A stretch of 64,000 nt of DNA from Tubiluchus corallicola (lineage: Eukaryota > Priapulida > Priapulimorpha > Priapulimorphida > Tubiluchidae). Under the pieces are notes generated by a model. It ran no database searches, was not told the origin of the DNA, and was given only the letters and a program-made list of their open reading frames with translations. Made by a program: the position numbers and the translations under genes. Within the stretch, counting starts at the first letter, position 1. Every line of letters begins with the position of its first letter. Positions 10,914 through 25,900 of the stretch are shown one piece after another. The DNA is taken from assembly GCA_030141605.1 (NCBI GenBank), contig JAQGDQ010000662.1, positions 52,881-116,880 on the forward strand. The letters are read 5' to 3'.

Positions 10914-13900
10914 GTAAGTGTCCTAATCACTCACATTTTCTCGTTTGTTTCTAAAAGGCTACCATTTTTTCTCTGCGTCACTTGGAATAAAAACACTCGG
11001 AATATATTTGAATACGTCTTAGCTTCTTATTATTGTGTCCATTTTTTATAAAACACAATGTGCTTTATTAAATGAAAATTATTTTTACGCATGTTTAAAT
11101 ATTAGGTTCCAGAATTTAAAAAGTTGAATTCTTACTCATCAAAAAAATGAATTATTTCTTTTATAACTAATAGGGAATTAATTTAATTTTTTCTTTTGAA
11201 GTGTTTTGAAAAGTCTGTAATGTTAATTTGTACATAATTGCTATAGACGCATTGTTTATTAGTTTCCTTAGTGACTTTTTCGTACTATATGGTAATAAAT
11301 AGTATTGAGAATTAGTCTCATTTCTGTCATCAATCAGCGACATATAAGAATGATCAGTGATCTAGTGTTGCATCAGTATGAAATTAGACTTTAAGCTTTT
11401 TGACTGCTGTCTTTATTTCTTATATAGTTTTACCTCTAACTGATGCTGTAGGTTTTTTTGTCTTACTGCATTTATGAGCAGAAACAAGTTTTGAAGTGTG
11501 AGAAATCTTTACTCTTACTGTATTAATTTATAATCAAGCGCTTAACCAAACGTCACGGTCGGCTGACTATAGATAAAATTCATTATTCTGAACAACGCTA
11601 ATAGTAAATGTGTGATTTGCTTCCCTGCAGGTTCAGCTTATGGTACAATGAAAACAGCTTGGAATAGCATGTTACGTGAAGCGGAACAGCAACATGATTT
11701 ACACATAGAGCGTAAAGACAGACTCACCGACCAGGTAATAGCACTTCTGAGACACTTTTCTTAAAACTGTTTTACCTTTTGTTATAAATGTTTCAGTGCA
11801 AATGCACTTAGTGAACTGAGCAATAAATTATTAAACTAAAGATTAATCTTGACTCTGAATCAATTATAAGAAAATAATATGATGAGCTAGTATTTAATAT
11901 GAGTGACCTAATTAATAATACTTCGAAGTGTTTACATAGTTGATTTTGGGAAAAATAGATAAGGCCTGCCTGCACTTGATTGTAAATTGGTGATGTCTAG
12001 TGGTCACGGAGTTAGCTTGTAACCAAAAGGATCTTGGTTGAAATTCAGTCTTTGTATATTTTTGGGAAATGTGCCAAACATACAAACTTTATACCATTTT
12101 GTAAATCTTTTCCAGTCCTACAAATCCCATTATAGTTTTGTTTATAATGATACTTGCTAGCTCTGTACACGCCTAGTCTAAATTAAAGGCAAAAATTCAA
12201 ATTTGTGAAAACTGGTTCATGTTTAACAAAATACCCTGCACACAGCTTTGAAGTTTTCGGCTAATTTTTCTGCTGCACTTAAACCACTAATATAGTACCT
12301 ACTTACAAAAAAATAAATAGTGTAATATGCATTATGTAGAATTTGATTACAAGCTGCATTTTTCTAGATTAAACGAGAAATGATCCATTTTGGGCATAAT
12401 GCAAAAATAGTGACACTTTTTATGCAAAATTACACATTATGCAAAAATAATTATGACTTTCCACTCATATTGCTGCTACAGAGGAAATACTTTTGCCTTA
12501 CTTGTTTGACCAATGATTAGACAAACCTTGTTATGCGATTTTACAACTTGTCCACATTACTTATAGTGAAATACTGAATCTACAGGCTTTCTTAGATATG
12601 TCTCTGTTACTTGTTTACTTAAGATGGCATATGTAGTCTGATTGAATGTTGATAATTTCATAAAACTAGCTGACAGAAACTTAAAGCAAAAGAACTCTTC
12701 ATAAATAAACTTTAAAGAACCTTGAAATTATTGCATATGGAGCTTGCATTATCAGTAACGCTGTATAAAAGTTCTAATTTTAAATTCTGTGTGACTGCTA
12801 AGTACAGCCATGTTAACGACAAGTCGTTTAAAAGAAGATTAGATAACATTTTGAAGAGTTTGAAAAGATAATCGGAGCTTTAGTGGCACAGTCTTCACTG
12901 ACTAAGCAAAAGTTGAAATTACATATGTTGTCAATAAGATCAGTAATATATTTTTTGGTGAGCCAGTGGGATGGCGATGCAGTGCCATTCTACCTGTTGG
13001 CAAGAATATTTTAAATTATTAAGAAATTTTTTTTGTAGTTACATAAATATTTCAAACAAGTAATGCATAAGTAATATAACTTTGTATAGTAAATTTTGGG
13101 ATATACTTTAAAATTCCCTTTTCTTTCCTTTAATAATTTCAAACAGAAGCAGTTAGTTTCCTTTTTTCACTCAGCTGGTATCAATCATCAAATCCTGGCT
13201 GAAAGACAACTACCAGAAGCAGACGATTCCGAAGCCATTCCTCACCAAACAAGCCAAGGAGATGGACGAAAATTTTAAACGGGTTAGTGAATCCTGTTTC
13301 ATGGATTGTGTGCGAGCTACTAAACAGCTAAATGCTGCTGTTTTGTTAAAAAAATTACTGGAAACAAACAAGCGTATAAAATTTAAACATGGCTGCTGAG
13401 AAAAATCAAAAATCAATAATCCCATAACTGTGAAGAGAAATAAATACAGATGTGCAACTTCTCTGCTGAATTTCATGGTGTTCATGTTTCAATGTGTTGC
13501 GGAGGTTTGGAGGAAGCGACTGCAGTGCTTTTTCGTATATTTCAACAACAATACTTGTAGTAACGTTTAGTTTTCAAACAATTCTGTATAAGAAAATATC
13601 CAACGTCTTGTAGAAAAGCCTCTGTGGCTTCACTGTACACGAATTTTATCAAATTTATCAGTTACCTAGCAATGGATATGTGTGAATAACACAGAACAGG
13701 AAATTGCTAATGCACTATCTACACAACTACTAGCCTGTCATGAAACTAAAATCTAAAGACAGTAGATTTGCATTACTGTTAGCTTTTGGAGGGGAACAAA
13801 TTAAATGGGCTATTGTCATTAACTGGGGTTAAAGGAAAACCAATTTTAAACTACATCTTAAAACAACAACCAAATCTCAAAAATATTGAAATGGAACACA

Positions 13901-16900
13901 TTGCTTTTTAAATGTGATTTACTTGAAAGAATTATTACCACAGAAACCTAATTTCATGTTTGTGTGGCTAGTTCTGTGGTGTTTCACGCATTTCACCATT
14001 AGATAGTTAGATGGGCACTAGCGCCAGTATCTCGGAAACATGATGCCCAAGAAACTAGTTCTTTACCTCAATAGTTCATATGTTGTTCATTTGGGACGTA
14101 GTGCAGATGTTCAACAGCTTGCGCGTGAATACAGCGGTAACTTGAAATTCAAATTTTAAACTTAAAATTTGCAGAGTTTCTGTATATCACTCTGAATAAT
14201 GTGCACTAGTGCACTGGAATATTTATGTTATTGAATATTATGTTCAGTTGTGACATCATCAGTAGTTGTGTTCGTCGGCTGTTAATTAATTTTTTGAACT
14301 ATTACTTAATTATCAGAAACACTATGGCATTATTATAGGCTTATAATGTGTACTTTTTACCGTCCTTTAAGATGGGGTAGGATGTGAAAAATCATCCTGT
14401 TTTCCTTTAAGCAAGGACTTGCTGTTTTGCAGGCTCAAAAGCAATGGGCGAAACTGTATGATAAAGTCAGTACAACTAAGAAGCAATACTACACTTCTTG
14501 TCAGAAGGAACAGATGGCGCTCACGGCAGAGAAAAATGCTAAAGTTGATCAGGGTAAAAGTCAAGATGAGGTAAGACATGGTTGTGGGGGGGGGGGGGGG
14601 GTGCTACGTGTATTTGGTAAACTAGTAGGCTTTGTGTGCTATTAGAATCATCCAAAAAATACAGTGTTCCCTCACTTATTGCGGGTGTTCCATTCCATGC
14701 CCACCCTCGATAAGTGAATTTCCGCGAAGTAGGGACGCTATACTTACTTTAGTAGTTATACATTATTTTATCTCCTTATAAACCCTCCCCACGCTCTTAT
14801 ACATGACCCTTTCCCATTCCCTTAATAACTTTTCCTATACTGTACATGTACCTTTTAAAAAACTTTACTTAAATGTTCAATTGTCTGTTGTCTACAATCT
14901 CACGTTGGCAAGTAGCATCTCAAGCGGGCAGAAGTACTGCATTTCATTTTTGGTATGTATTCATCCACCGAATAAATACTCTATTTACTGCAAATGGTAA
15001 TTTTTTATGATTTATAATATTCTTTTAATGTTAGAGTTAATGTTTTTAATATATTTTTATACAATTTGTGATTTTTTATGCAAAATTCATCAAACCTATA
15101 CATTACTGTACAATACGTGCTACGCATGTGCAAAAATACTTTAGCTGAGTACCGCAAAAACCCGCGAAACAACGAAAATACCGCGATAAATGTTTTCCAT
15201 TAATATTTTTGAAAACCTACGAAACAGCGAGTCCGCGATAAACGAACCGCGAAGTAGCGAGGGAACACTGTACTCTCTTGTATTAGTAAAAGTTGAATTT
15301 GTATTGGATCTAATACTTTTGATTTCGGAGTGAGTGTTAAAATTTCAAATTTGATTGAGTTAAAATGTAAATAAAAACAAATGTTTTATCAAATTCACTT
15401 ATGAGAAATTGAAAGATTTATTTTGTATTTTGATTTATTAAGTATAATTTTTTCTGTGTCTATCTTAGCAGGGCCAGAATTTCGACTCAAATCCCAGTAT
15501 CCATTTGTCTAAACATTTGCATTAATGCCTTATACAATGCAGCTTTTACCTGAATGTTAAAAAAATGAAAAAATGCTGTCACTAATCTCGATTTTTTGCT
15601 TTTTTTGCTTTTTGCTATTTATGGCATTTATTTCTTATAATAAAACATTTTAATTGACATTCAATCTTCGCTGTTTTAATTATTATAAGTCATCATACTT
15701 GAAATATGTAATATGACTTCAATTCTCTGAATGTTCGTAAAAAGTCATGGCGAGAATCTGCTTAGATTCGGCAAAAAATCGCAAAATTCTGGCCCTGCAG
15801 TTAGTTGATATTGCGATGTTATTCTTAGTTTTATAGGTTTTGGTTTTTACATTTATTTTGTAGTTCACCTTTAGTTTTCGTACTTTATACAGAGATTGAA
15901 ATTGAAAGATAAGATTGACAAGGCAACCGATGATAAAACTAAAACTAAGGAAAAGTACGAACATGCACTCAAGGAGATAACCAACTACAATGCCAAGTAC
16001 ATTGACGACATGCAACTGGTACGTATGATCCTACCGGCTTTTGCTGCTCAGCGTATGATGGCATTACCGTAACGTACAGTTATAATTAGCGAAAAAGCGA
16101 ATATAATGGCTTTGCTGTCGGAAAGCTGCTCTTTCGTGCTGACATTGATTGAGTTTAACGAATATTATAATTGAAACATCACAAATGTGGATTAATGTTT
16201 AATTACAGGACGGTTTATTACATAATTATCGATTTAAACACATTCAACGTCACTTCAGATTTCAAACCACAATATAATAACCAGGCGGTACAGTCTGTTA
16301 TTGTAGCAACTAACAATCTCATAAAGTCGTATAATATCTCCTCGTTTTAGCAGATGACCATGTGAGTCATCTGCTCAACAATGGAACAATGCCTAGTTGC
16401 CGAAAGAGAGGCAGCACCGTTCAGTATAGGAATCTATTCAATTGGGCAGTTAGAGAGAGTCTTGTCTGGTTCCCTCCATTTCTGTTTTTGAACTATTAGT
16501 TGATAATTAGGCCATGATGAATATTTAGAGTAAGTTTATTAAGGCCGCTCATTAAAACTTCAGTTTGACATCCCGGTAGTCACATTTCCACGTTAAATTC
16601 TTTCGGAAGTTCTGCAGTACGACAAAATTTAATAGTATTATAGCTTGTGCAATAAATAAAACATTCTTACGGTACACTTATAATATATCTATAAATTCTA
16701 AATCTACATACGAAATTCCCCAAAATGCCATTAGCCTCTAAATAAAACATCTGAGCTGACCATTCTGTACCCTAGCTATTGAAATATGGTAACTGCTCCA
16801 GTTGGCATTTGTTAAATAAACTGGCTGTAGAATGCTTACAATTTCAATAATTCTAGTATCGTTTTAATTTGACTGTTAAAACCTCATTAAAAGCAGTTTA

Positions 16901-19900
16901 TTGCCATACAGTGCAGAAGGATTTTTACAATTTTTTTGTCGCTAAATAGACAGCTAAAGTAAAATATCCTAAATTTAACTATTTTGCCAATGTGCATGAC
17001 TGGAGATGATTTCTGCTTTATATAAATTGATTTTTTATAGCAAATCCTACAAGTAAAGTAGTTATAACAGGCAATGTTTTTTAACTCGCCCCTAGATAGC
17101 AGACACGAAAATCACTCGGTCACCATAGCAATGCGCTTTACCAAATGTTCAGTCTGTTCCGTATTGGTACAAGCTAAAGCATGATAATGAGCTTAGTGAG
17201 TTGCGTGTTGTGAACGCCATGGCAACCTATTGTTCTAGCTTGACTTGCTGCTGCATGAAATTTTTTCACAGATTTTTTACAAATATCATCAGAACACAAA
17301 AGGTGTATGTTCAACATTTACATAAATATCGTATTCCAGTTGGATATTTTGTTAGCTGTTGGAAGATGTTTTCTGTTTTTGTTCAAATATTCAGATTTAA
17401 CGGTATGAGAAATGGTTCATTTACTGTACAAAACAGCAAAAAAACACTTTACAAATTTTCTCAGAGTGCGCAAAGCCCAAAAAGGATCTTGGCGTAAAAA
17501 TGTGATTATCCCAAATCTTAGAACTCCTCTTGACAGATCTGGTGACCGTTTTTTACCTGCAATTACTCATTGTAGCATAGTTAACGAATGTTGTGTAAAA
17601 TGTGAAATTTCTCAATTGGCAGTAACTTAATCAGGTGTAACAATGAAACTTTTAATTGCACTATTTACGGTCGCATGTCTTTACAGATTTGTGCCCATTT
17701 GTGGTTATTCATGGCTAATCTGTTGTTAAATCCTGGTTTTCATAAAGGCTGCCGCTAGGGTTTTCGAAATACTGACATTCTTGTCATAGCAACTGCTGTT
17801 TTCTGCTTTTTTTATTTCACGAATAGATGTTTCGTAGAGATATCAATCTTCATAGTGTGCTCGCTTATAAATTCTCACAATATCTTTTTGTTTCAGGTGT
17901 TTGATAGTTGCCAATCTATGGAACAAAAACGACTAAATTTTTTCAAAGAAAGTTTATTTGGCTTGCATCGATCTCTCTACATTTATGAAGACCCACGGTA
18001 ACTGCACGTTAAAATAACTTGATAAACCATCATCTTAAATATAAGCTGTCGGTTGCCTCAGTTAAAGATACAGATGACTACACTTATTGTGTTAGTGCTG
18101 AATTGAAATGCAGAAGATTCCCGTACATGTTAGTGTTGTTAAACGATAATTATCTGTACAGATCTCGTATTGATTGAATCGATACGGAAAATAACCTAGT
18201 ATCATTATCGTTTCGTGCTGCCCTAAGAAGATTGTTATAATGTTGATACCAGTCAAGAGGCATGACACCTAAATCGCCCCCTAAACGAAGTCCGTCTAGA
18301 ATGCTTATTTTTGCAGACAGACTTCGTATTGACTAAGTGAAGAGATAGTATGTAAAATAAACAGTATTACTGAAAAACCGGGAAAAAATAATTTTTAAAT
18401 TTCTGCAAGACAAATGGTTACTCAGTATAGTCTTTCACTACTCAGTTTGTTCGAAAAATACATTGATTTTTTAAAGAAGTTAAGAATGCATTGTGTCTTG
18501 TCGTATCGCGAAAGAATTCTGGCATCGATATCGTATAGAAGGAAAAAGTATAATATATCTATTAATATCGATTAACAACACTAATATATATAATATGTAT
18601 GTGTGTGTGTTTATTTGCATGAGAGTGTGTGCATGTGTGTTATTAACAACAATGATAATTGTTATTTATCTGATTTGACTCTGTTTTAACGTGCGATGAC
18701 GATTTTTTCATTTGTATTCCCATAGTATTAAAATTTTGGTTTTGTAAACTTAAGATAGCATTCGTTTGTTTATAAGGAATTTTTATTTTGAAATTTAGAA
18801 TTAAGATTTATAATTTGCTGTACCTGTTTCTACTGATTTGACTTTCAAGCTAGTAATGCATCAATTACGTGTCGAAATTCCTCTCACTGATTTATGAGTC
18901 TTGTTTTGGCATGTCATTTACTGGCAGAGACAGTTACTAAAATGTCATACAACTGGCTGTGAACTCTTGCAAAATATGTGTAGTTTTTGCTTCTTTTAAA
19001 AAATTCTGCTATATTTTCCAGGTTAAAGCAAATTTATCTGGATTTGTACGCAAACGTAGAAAGTTCCGACGGCAATTTAGATTTGAAGTATTGGTCGGAT
19101 AACTACGGAATAGGGATGGCTATGTACTGGCCGTCTTTTGAGGTGAGTATTCGAAAAAACATGTTGAAACACGTTTACTGAACAACACTTTTTTTCATTT
19201 TTTATAATTACCCCAAGGAAATGAGCGGCTGTATAGTTATCAGTCCTGTCTGTTCGTCTATCTGTTGCCACTTTTTCTGAGCTTGCAGGTAATCTAGGAA
19301 ATCGTTACTTGGCATACAGATAAGGCATGGTTCAGACTTGGAGGTTCTTTATTTTTGGTCCAACTGGTCCAAAATCTTCATATAATAACTATATGCTGCT
19401 AGGTGCGTATGCTGAGTGCTGAGGTAGTCGGTCGATCAATAAACTCCAGTGACAGTTAAATGAATGATTCATTAGCAAAGGCTTCAGGTAACAATAATCA
19501 GTAACACATGTTTTAAATTGGCACAAAATGACCGTGGCCGTGCTTTCGAGTTCTTTCTGTATTAGGATCTGTTATGACGATTGTTGTTTGTCCAAATATT
19601 TGGAATAATTTTAAGTGAAAACTGTGTGTCAATGCAGAAAATCCATTTTTTGTGGTTGTCTGTATGTGCGTTGATTAGGGGTGAGCATTCTCTACCAGAA
19701 AGCGAATTCGAATCGAATCAAATTTGTGTCTTTCGAATTTGAATGGAACCAAACTTCAGTATTTCGAACTCGAATCGAATTTGAATTGAGATTGAAAGAT
19801 TTTTGAACAAGTTTTCGAACCACCAGTAAAAATTAGTCGTACAAAGATCATGCATATTATTCGATTTTGTTCTGCAGTAAAACCACTAATAATTTGTTTA

Positions 19901-22900
19901 AAATTGTGTACAGAAATCACAGCTAAATTATGCTAATTGCATGATGTTTCAGTCATTTTAATGATTAAGAACATTTTTGATTGAAGTGCTGAATTATTCA
20001 ATTCTATAATTTTAGGTTCGAATTGAGTTCGAACTAAAAAAAACTCGTTCGAATTCGATTCGAACATTCGAACTGGTCACCCTTAGCGTGACCTCATTTT
20101 CATCGGGCAACTATGTTTCTCTACTGAGCAGAGGCATAGTAAAGGGAGGTAACAGGGAGAGAGTGAACGGGCGCAAACATCTGGTACAAAGCAAATAATT
20201 GAATGGGGGGGGGGAGTTTTGAGCGTCTCATTTATACAGAAAGACTTCAAGCTTGTGCGAAAATTACTCGCTGTAATTATAATGAACTTGTAAATAGTGT
20301 TCTGTTCTTGAACTTGTAAATAGTAAATATCTGCATTTTGAGTTTCAGACTTTGCAATGTTAATGTTTTTCATGTGCATTTTGAATAGCAATCTAGATAT
20401 GAATGACAGTATGGTTCATTCATTAACAATTTTACCATGAAAATAATTGTCAACACTTGCTTAAGCAAAGACCTGGGTTTTTATTTCAAGACAATGATCA
20501 TCTCAAGATTCATTTCTCATCCAAAGAATTTGATTTCCCCGCGTTTCATTTTAAAGGGAAGAAAAAGGAATCTTAAAGTGTACAATCATCTTCTGAAGAT
20601 TCAATTCTCATCCTAAGAATGTGATTTCCCCGCGTTTCATTTTAAAGGGAAGAAAAAGGAATCTTAAAGTGTACAATCATCTTCTGAAGATTCAATTCTC
20701 ATCCTAAGAATTTGATTTCCCCGCGTTTCATTTTAAAGGGAAGAAAAAGGAATCTTAAAGTATACAATCATCTTCTGAAGATTTAATTCTCATCCTAAGA
20801 ATTTGATTTCCTCCATGTTTCATTTTAAAGAGAACAAAAAGGAATCATAAAGTATACAATCATAATCACTAGATTCATTTCTCGTCCCAAAAATTTGATT
20901 TCCTCCACGTTTCATTTTAAAGAGAAGAAAAAGAAATCTTAATTAAAGTATACAATCATCATCTCTAGATTCATTTCTCATCCCAAGAATTTGATTTCCT
21001 CCACGTTTCGTATTAAAGAGAAGAAAAAGGAATCTTAATTAAAGTATACAATCATAATCTCTAGATTCATTTCTCATCCCAAGAATTTGATTTCCTCCAT
21101 GTTTTATATTAAAGAGAAGATATAGGAATCTTAAAGTATACAATCATCATCTCCAGCTTCATTTCTCATCCCAAGAATTTGATTTCCTCCATGTTTCATA
21201 TTAAAGAGAAGAAAAAGGAATCTTAAAGTATACAATCATCATCTCAAGATTCAATTCTCATCCCAAGAATTAGATTTCCTCCACGTTTCGTATTAAAGAG
21301 AAGAAAAAGGAATCTTAATTAAAGTATACAATCATAATCTCTAGATTCATTTCTCATCCCAAGAATTTGATTTCCTCCATGTTTTATATTAAAGAGAAGA
21401 AAAAGGAATCTTAAAGTATACAATCATCATTTCAAGATTCACTTCTCATCTCAAGAATTTGATTTCCTCCATGTTTCATTTGAAAAGGAAGAAAAAGGAA
21501 TCTTAAAGTATATGCTTGAAGTATACCAAAGAACTTTTCATACAAAGTTATATTACTTAGCATTATGCTTATCTGTTTGAAAAACGTGTGTAAAACTAGA
21601 AAAGTTTTTAATAACCTCTTCACTGCCATGCAATTTGTATTCTAGCTGGCACTTGTGAACATTTTAGGAAAATGAAAATGTGCTACTGCTACTGTCACTG
21701 CCATGTTGTTATTAGTACAGCTGCTTCTATATCACAACCACTTCTACCATTTCGACTGTCACTGCTGCAGTTGCTGCCATTATATCTGTTGTACCCCTAC
21801 ATCCGTCACACTGTCACCGAAACAAACCACAACTTTTTTTGTAAAACACATGAGCGCAGCGGCTCACACGTCATGTCATTTGGCCTCATAGCCATTCTAG
21901 TGTAGAAGAAATAAAGTCATAGACAGGCCTATAGCTATAGTTTTTAGCTTGCATGCACATAATTTATCAACCATACAATGTTGAATCAGCCATATCAAAT
22001 TATATATATGAATTGGCTTGACTTACCATCATCTGATAAATTAAAATCTTTGTGCCAGCTGATAGAGCGTCACTACATCGCAATAGCAAATGTGCATCAC
22101 CGATTCACAAAAAAAACGCATTATTGATATTACTGAGAATACAAAGTGGTTCATATTTTAGTTGGTTAGTGAAGACTGTGCTACGAATGTTCTGATTATT
22201 TTTTGGGACGTTATCTAAACTTGTTTCAAATGTCTTACGGTTAAAATAACTGCGCCTTACGGTCATCGCAGAGTTCGGATTTACAAATAAAAGTCTTACA
22301 GAGCATTGCTGCTAGTACAAGCTCTGTGCACTCTAAGACAACATTGGATGCACAATTTTAAGACAAGTTTTTCAAGCTTTATTTTTTAAGACTGTTATCT
22401 TGTGCTTTACGAATTTGATATTCACATCACCAAACATTTTTTGCAGGAGTTCAAATTTACAAATAAAAGTCTTATAGAGCATTGCTGCTAGTACAAGCTC
22501 TGTGCACTGTAAGACAACATGCAAGAGATGCACAATTTTAAGACAAGTTTTTCAAGCTTTATTTTTTAATACTGTTATCTTGTGCTTTACGAATCTGATA
22601 TCCCCATCACCAAACAATTTTGTGTTCATTTTTGCTTGACTGTTCATTCCCCACTTGTATTCTCAAACCGGTTTTTAGTGGTCAGAATTTGAGATATTCA
22701 ATCAGTATGAACTTCTTTTCACTCCAGGCTTAATCTCAGAAATTTTGTAGTTACTTTTACTTGGTGTATTATACTTCTTTCTTAAATGGTCCTGATATTT
22801 ATCGAAACAGTTAACTATTCTTAAAACCCCCTGCTCAAGTATACGAGTGGATCTGCCATCTAGCGTGTGGTTGTGAAAACAAAAATATTTGGCTTTCACA

Positions 22901-25900
22901 CATGTTAATAATATATCTTGACTCATAACTGGGCCGGTCCCGACTGTGTATGTTTTCAGCAAGACTGCAAGTATGTCACTGTGTGAGTCAAGTTGGCAGA
23001 CCGTTTTTTCGGTTTATTTTAAGTGTTTTTCCAGTCTCCTGATGCTTGAATGTTATGTTGAAGTTGTGCAACCATCGACTGCAGCAGAGTTGTGTTATTT
23101 GAGCTCTGAAATTATGGTGCAATAAACGTTATGCCTATTTGACATCCACACATTGGTAAAACAGTGCATACTACGCTTTGTACAGAAGAATTGTTTGTTG
23201 GCAATGCCGTTTGTTAAAAGTACTAAAGGGATTATAGCATCTAGTGAAGGATGCTCTGTGAAGTTGAGATGTATGACCGAAGACGGACGTTTGTATCGAC
23301 ATCCTAACGTAAATGCCTTTCTACTAGTGTTATTTATCAGAGTGTTTTACTCATACGGGATCATTCTAAGGATTTTTTTAGAAATGTATTTAGAAGATGC
23401 ATTTATGATTACTATAGCATTAATCATGCTAACGTAAACACTGTAACATTAATCGTGATGAAGTAAAACATGGTAGCATTAATCATGCTAAAGTAAACAC
23501 TAACATTAATCGTGATGAAGTAAAACACGGTAGCATTAATCATGCTAAAGTAAACACTGCAACATTAATCGTGATGAAGTAAAACATGATAGCATTATCC
23601 ATGCTAAAGTAAACACTGTTGCATTAATCATGCTGAAATAAAACATGGTAGCATTAATCATGCTAAAGTAAACACTGTTGCATTAATCATGCTGAAGTAA
23701 AACATGGTAGCATTAACCATGCTAAACTAAACACTGTTGCATTAATCATGCTGAAGTAAAATATGGAAGCATTAATCATGCTAAAGTAAATACTTAAACA
23801 TAAATCAAACTGAAGTAAATGCTGCAGCATTAATCCTGCTGGAATAAATGATGTAACACTAAGCATGCTAAGACTTAGTTAATGTGTATTATTGCCGGGC
23901 CTTTTTGGTATCATTGCATGTATAGTTTTTAACAGTCTCTCGTAAATCCAAATGAGCGGCTCATTTTACGTGTAATGTCTAATTAATAACGCTTTTATTT
24001 GTACGGTATTTGCGGTGAGACTTAAATGAAATAATAAAATCTGAAAATCTACTATCCAAAAATTTGTCTTTACTTTCAGGAGTACAATACAGACGCGACT
24101 GGCACCGTGTCGTCGAAGAAATACACGAAACTTGGTGCGAGCGGTGCTGTATCCGGCGGCACCACCGGTGAAACGGGAATGCTAACCGCCGAACAACCGA
24201 CATCAGAATCTGCTACGCCGGAAGCGTCGCCCAAACCAACCGATGGAAAAGCTGGAAGGTATGAATTACTTCGAACGTGGTATGAACCCGGGGAGTGAAT
24301 AGAGGAAATATAATGTTTCCTTTTTTGTTAAATGTGTATTGGATGAAATCTGTAGGAACTAAATCTTATTAAACTAATGATATTTTTTCAAAAAGGTCAA
24401 ATGTGATAATTTGCTTTCAGAGAACAAGTTACAAAAATAGCCAAGTTTATTTTACAAGTTACGCACTTTTTCAAACTTCATGTCATTTTTCACTGAGAAA
24501 AGATATTAATCTCATCTACGTTTGTGGACGAGTCACTTCATGTCTTTATGCTTCATATTTATCGTGTTAATCGTTTTCTTTTTTATCATAATTATTTCAT
24601 TTAGGGCGTAGTTTTGATTAAATGTTGTGTTTCTCTGGGGAAGGGAGGGGGAACTGGTTTCTTGCCTACTTTCACTTTCGTTTGCCTTGCTGATGAAATG
24701 ACATCAATCGTAAATGCTTAAATTTTCTTTTTAAACAGTTCTAGCAAACGCATTTCGCATCAGAAACGTAAGAAACGGTCGTCATAGCAATCTGTGTCAA
24801 CTTGACCAATGCCCAGTCTGCACTTTGTTAGAAACTGCAGTTACTGAACAATGTGTGCAGCAAGCTGCCTGTCACGAACACCATGGCAACCTATTGTTCC
24901 AGCTAAGCTGTGGTTTGCTGCTACCTGAAATTTTACACAATTTTTTTACAAATATTATTGTGCACAAAAAAATCCATTATCAACATTTACATTAATAACA
25001 CATTCCAGTTGGATATTTCTTTAGCTATTTGAAGATGTTAGCTGTTTTTGTTTAAGTAGGCAAATAATTTAATTATTTGAGAAAAATCTACCTTCATTTA
25101 CTGTACAAAATAGCATAAAAAAACTTAATAAATTAACTCAAAATGCACAAAGCCCAAGAAAAGATCTTGGCATGTGACCATTACAAGGACCCGTCTTAAT
25201 AGATCCAGTGGCTGTTTTTCCCTGCAAATACTCGGTGTAATAAAATTGATGAATATTGTGTGAAAGCTGAAATTTCTCAATGGCCTGAAAGTTAATCAGG
25301 TGCAACAGTGAAACTTGTAAATGAAGTTTTTTCAGTCGCATGCTCCAACGGAAAGCAAATAAGCCTTTTCACAGATTCATGATGATCGCAAAAAGGCCAA
25401 AGGTTAAGTGTACCAGACACCGCATTTGTGTACACTTGACAACGCCTCGCAGTCCATGCTATTGTAATAATAACAGTTTTAACAGCTAGCTAGCACCCTA
25501 CCTAGTTCATTTTTTCTTGTTCCCAAGCAAGACCGGTTAGTAAAACACTTTACGCACAGACTAAGTAAATAAAATCCACATAAGACAACTCACATTACTG
25601 AATTAACACGGCAGATGGCTTTACTTTACCCACACCTCACATGATGGTTGTAGTTAAGATGCATTGCTGTGGTACACTTAACCTTTTACCTACAGCAACT
25701 GCGCATGCGCACAACATAACTGCGAAAAGGCTTATTCACACCGAATCAAAATTTTGACTTTCAAACTCAAATCAAAGCAAATTTCAAGATTTAAAGCCTG
25801 AATTCAATTTTAGAGATTTTCCAACAGATTTAGCTAAATAGTAATGATTGCACAACGTTTTGAACATTTTATTGTTAAACTGTGTATGCAATTAAGGTAT

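Larger units (their letters stand above)
11735..13174 (+). other. PACSIN intron 2 with SINE and MITE
   Basis: Holds a tRNA-like fragment (11990-12050) and a full TTAA-type MITE (12681-13133) that ends about 40 bp before the exon 3 acceptor. It may therefore lie over the branch-point region. Intron 1 (10914-11630) shows nothing. Confidence 0.6.

Noticed and set aside
22702-22962. 86-codon minus-strand frame
   Set aside because: No recognisable motif, no splice context and no repeat-family link; left as probable chance.
23402-23878. CRISPR-like regular spacing
   Set aside because: Direct repeats are contiguous with no unique spacers, inside a eukaryotic intron; an ordinary minisatellite.
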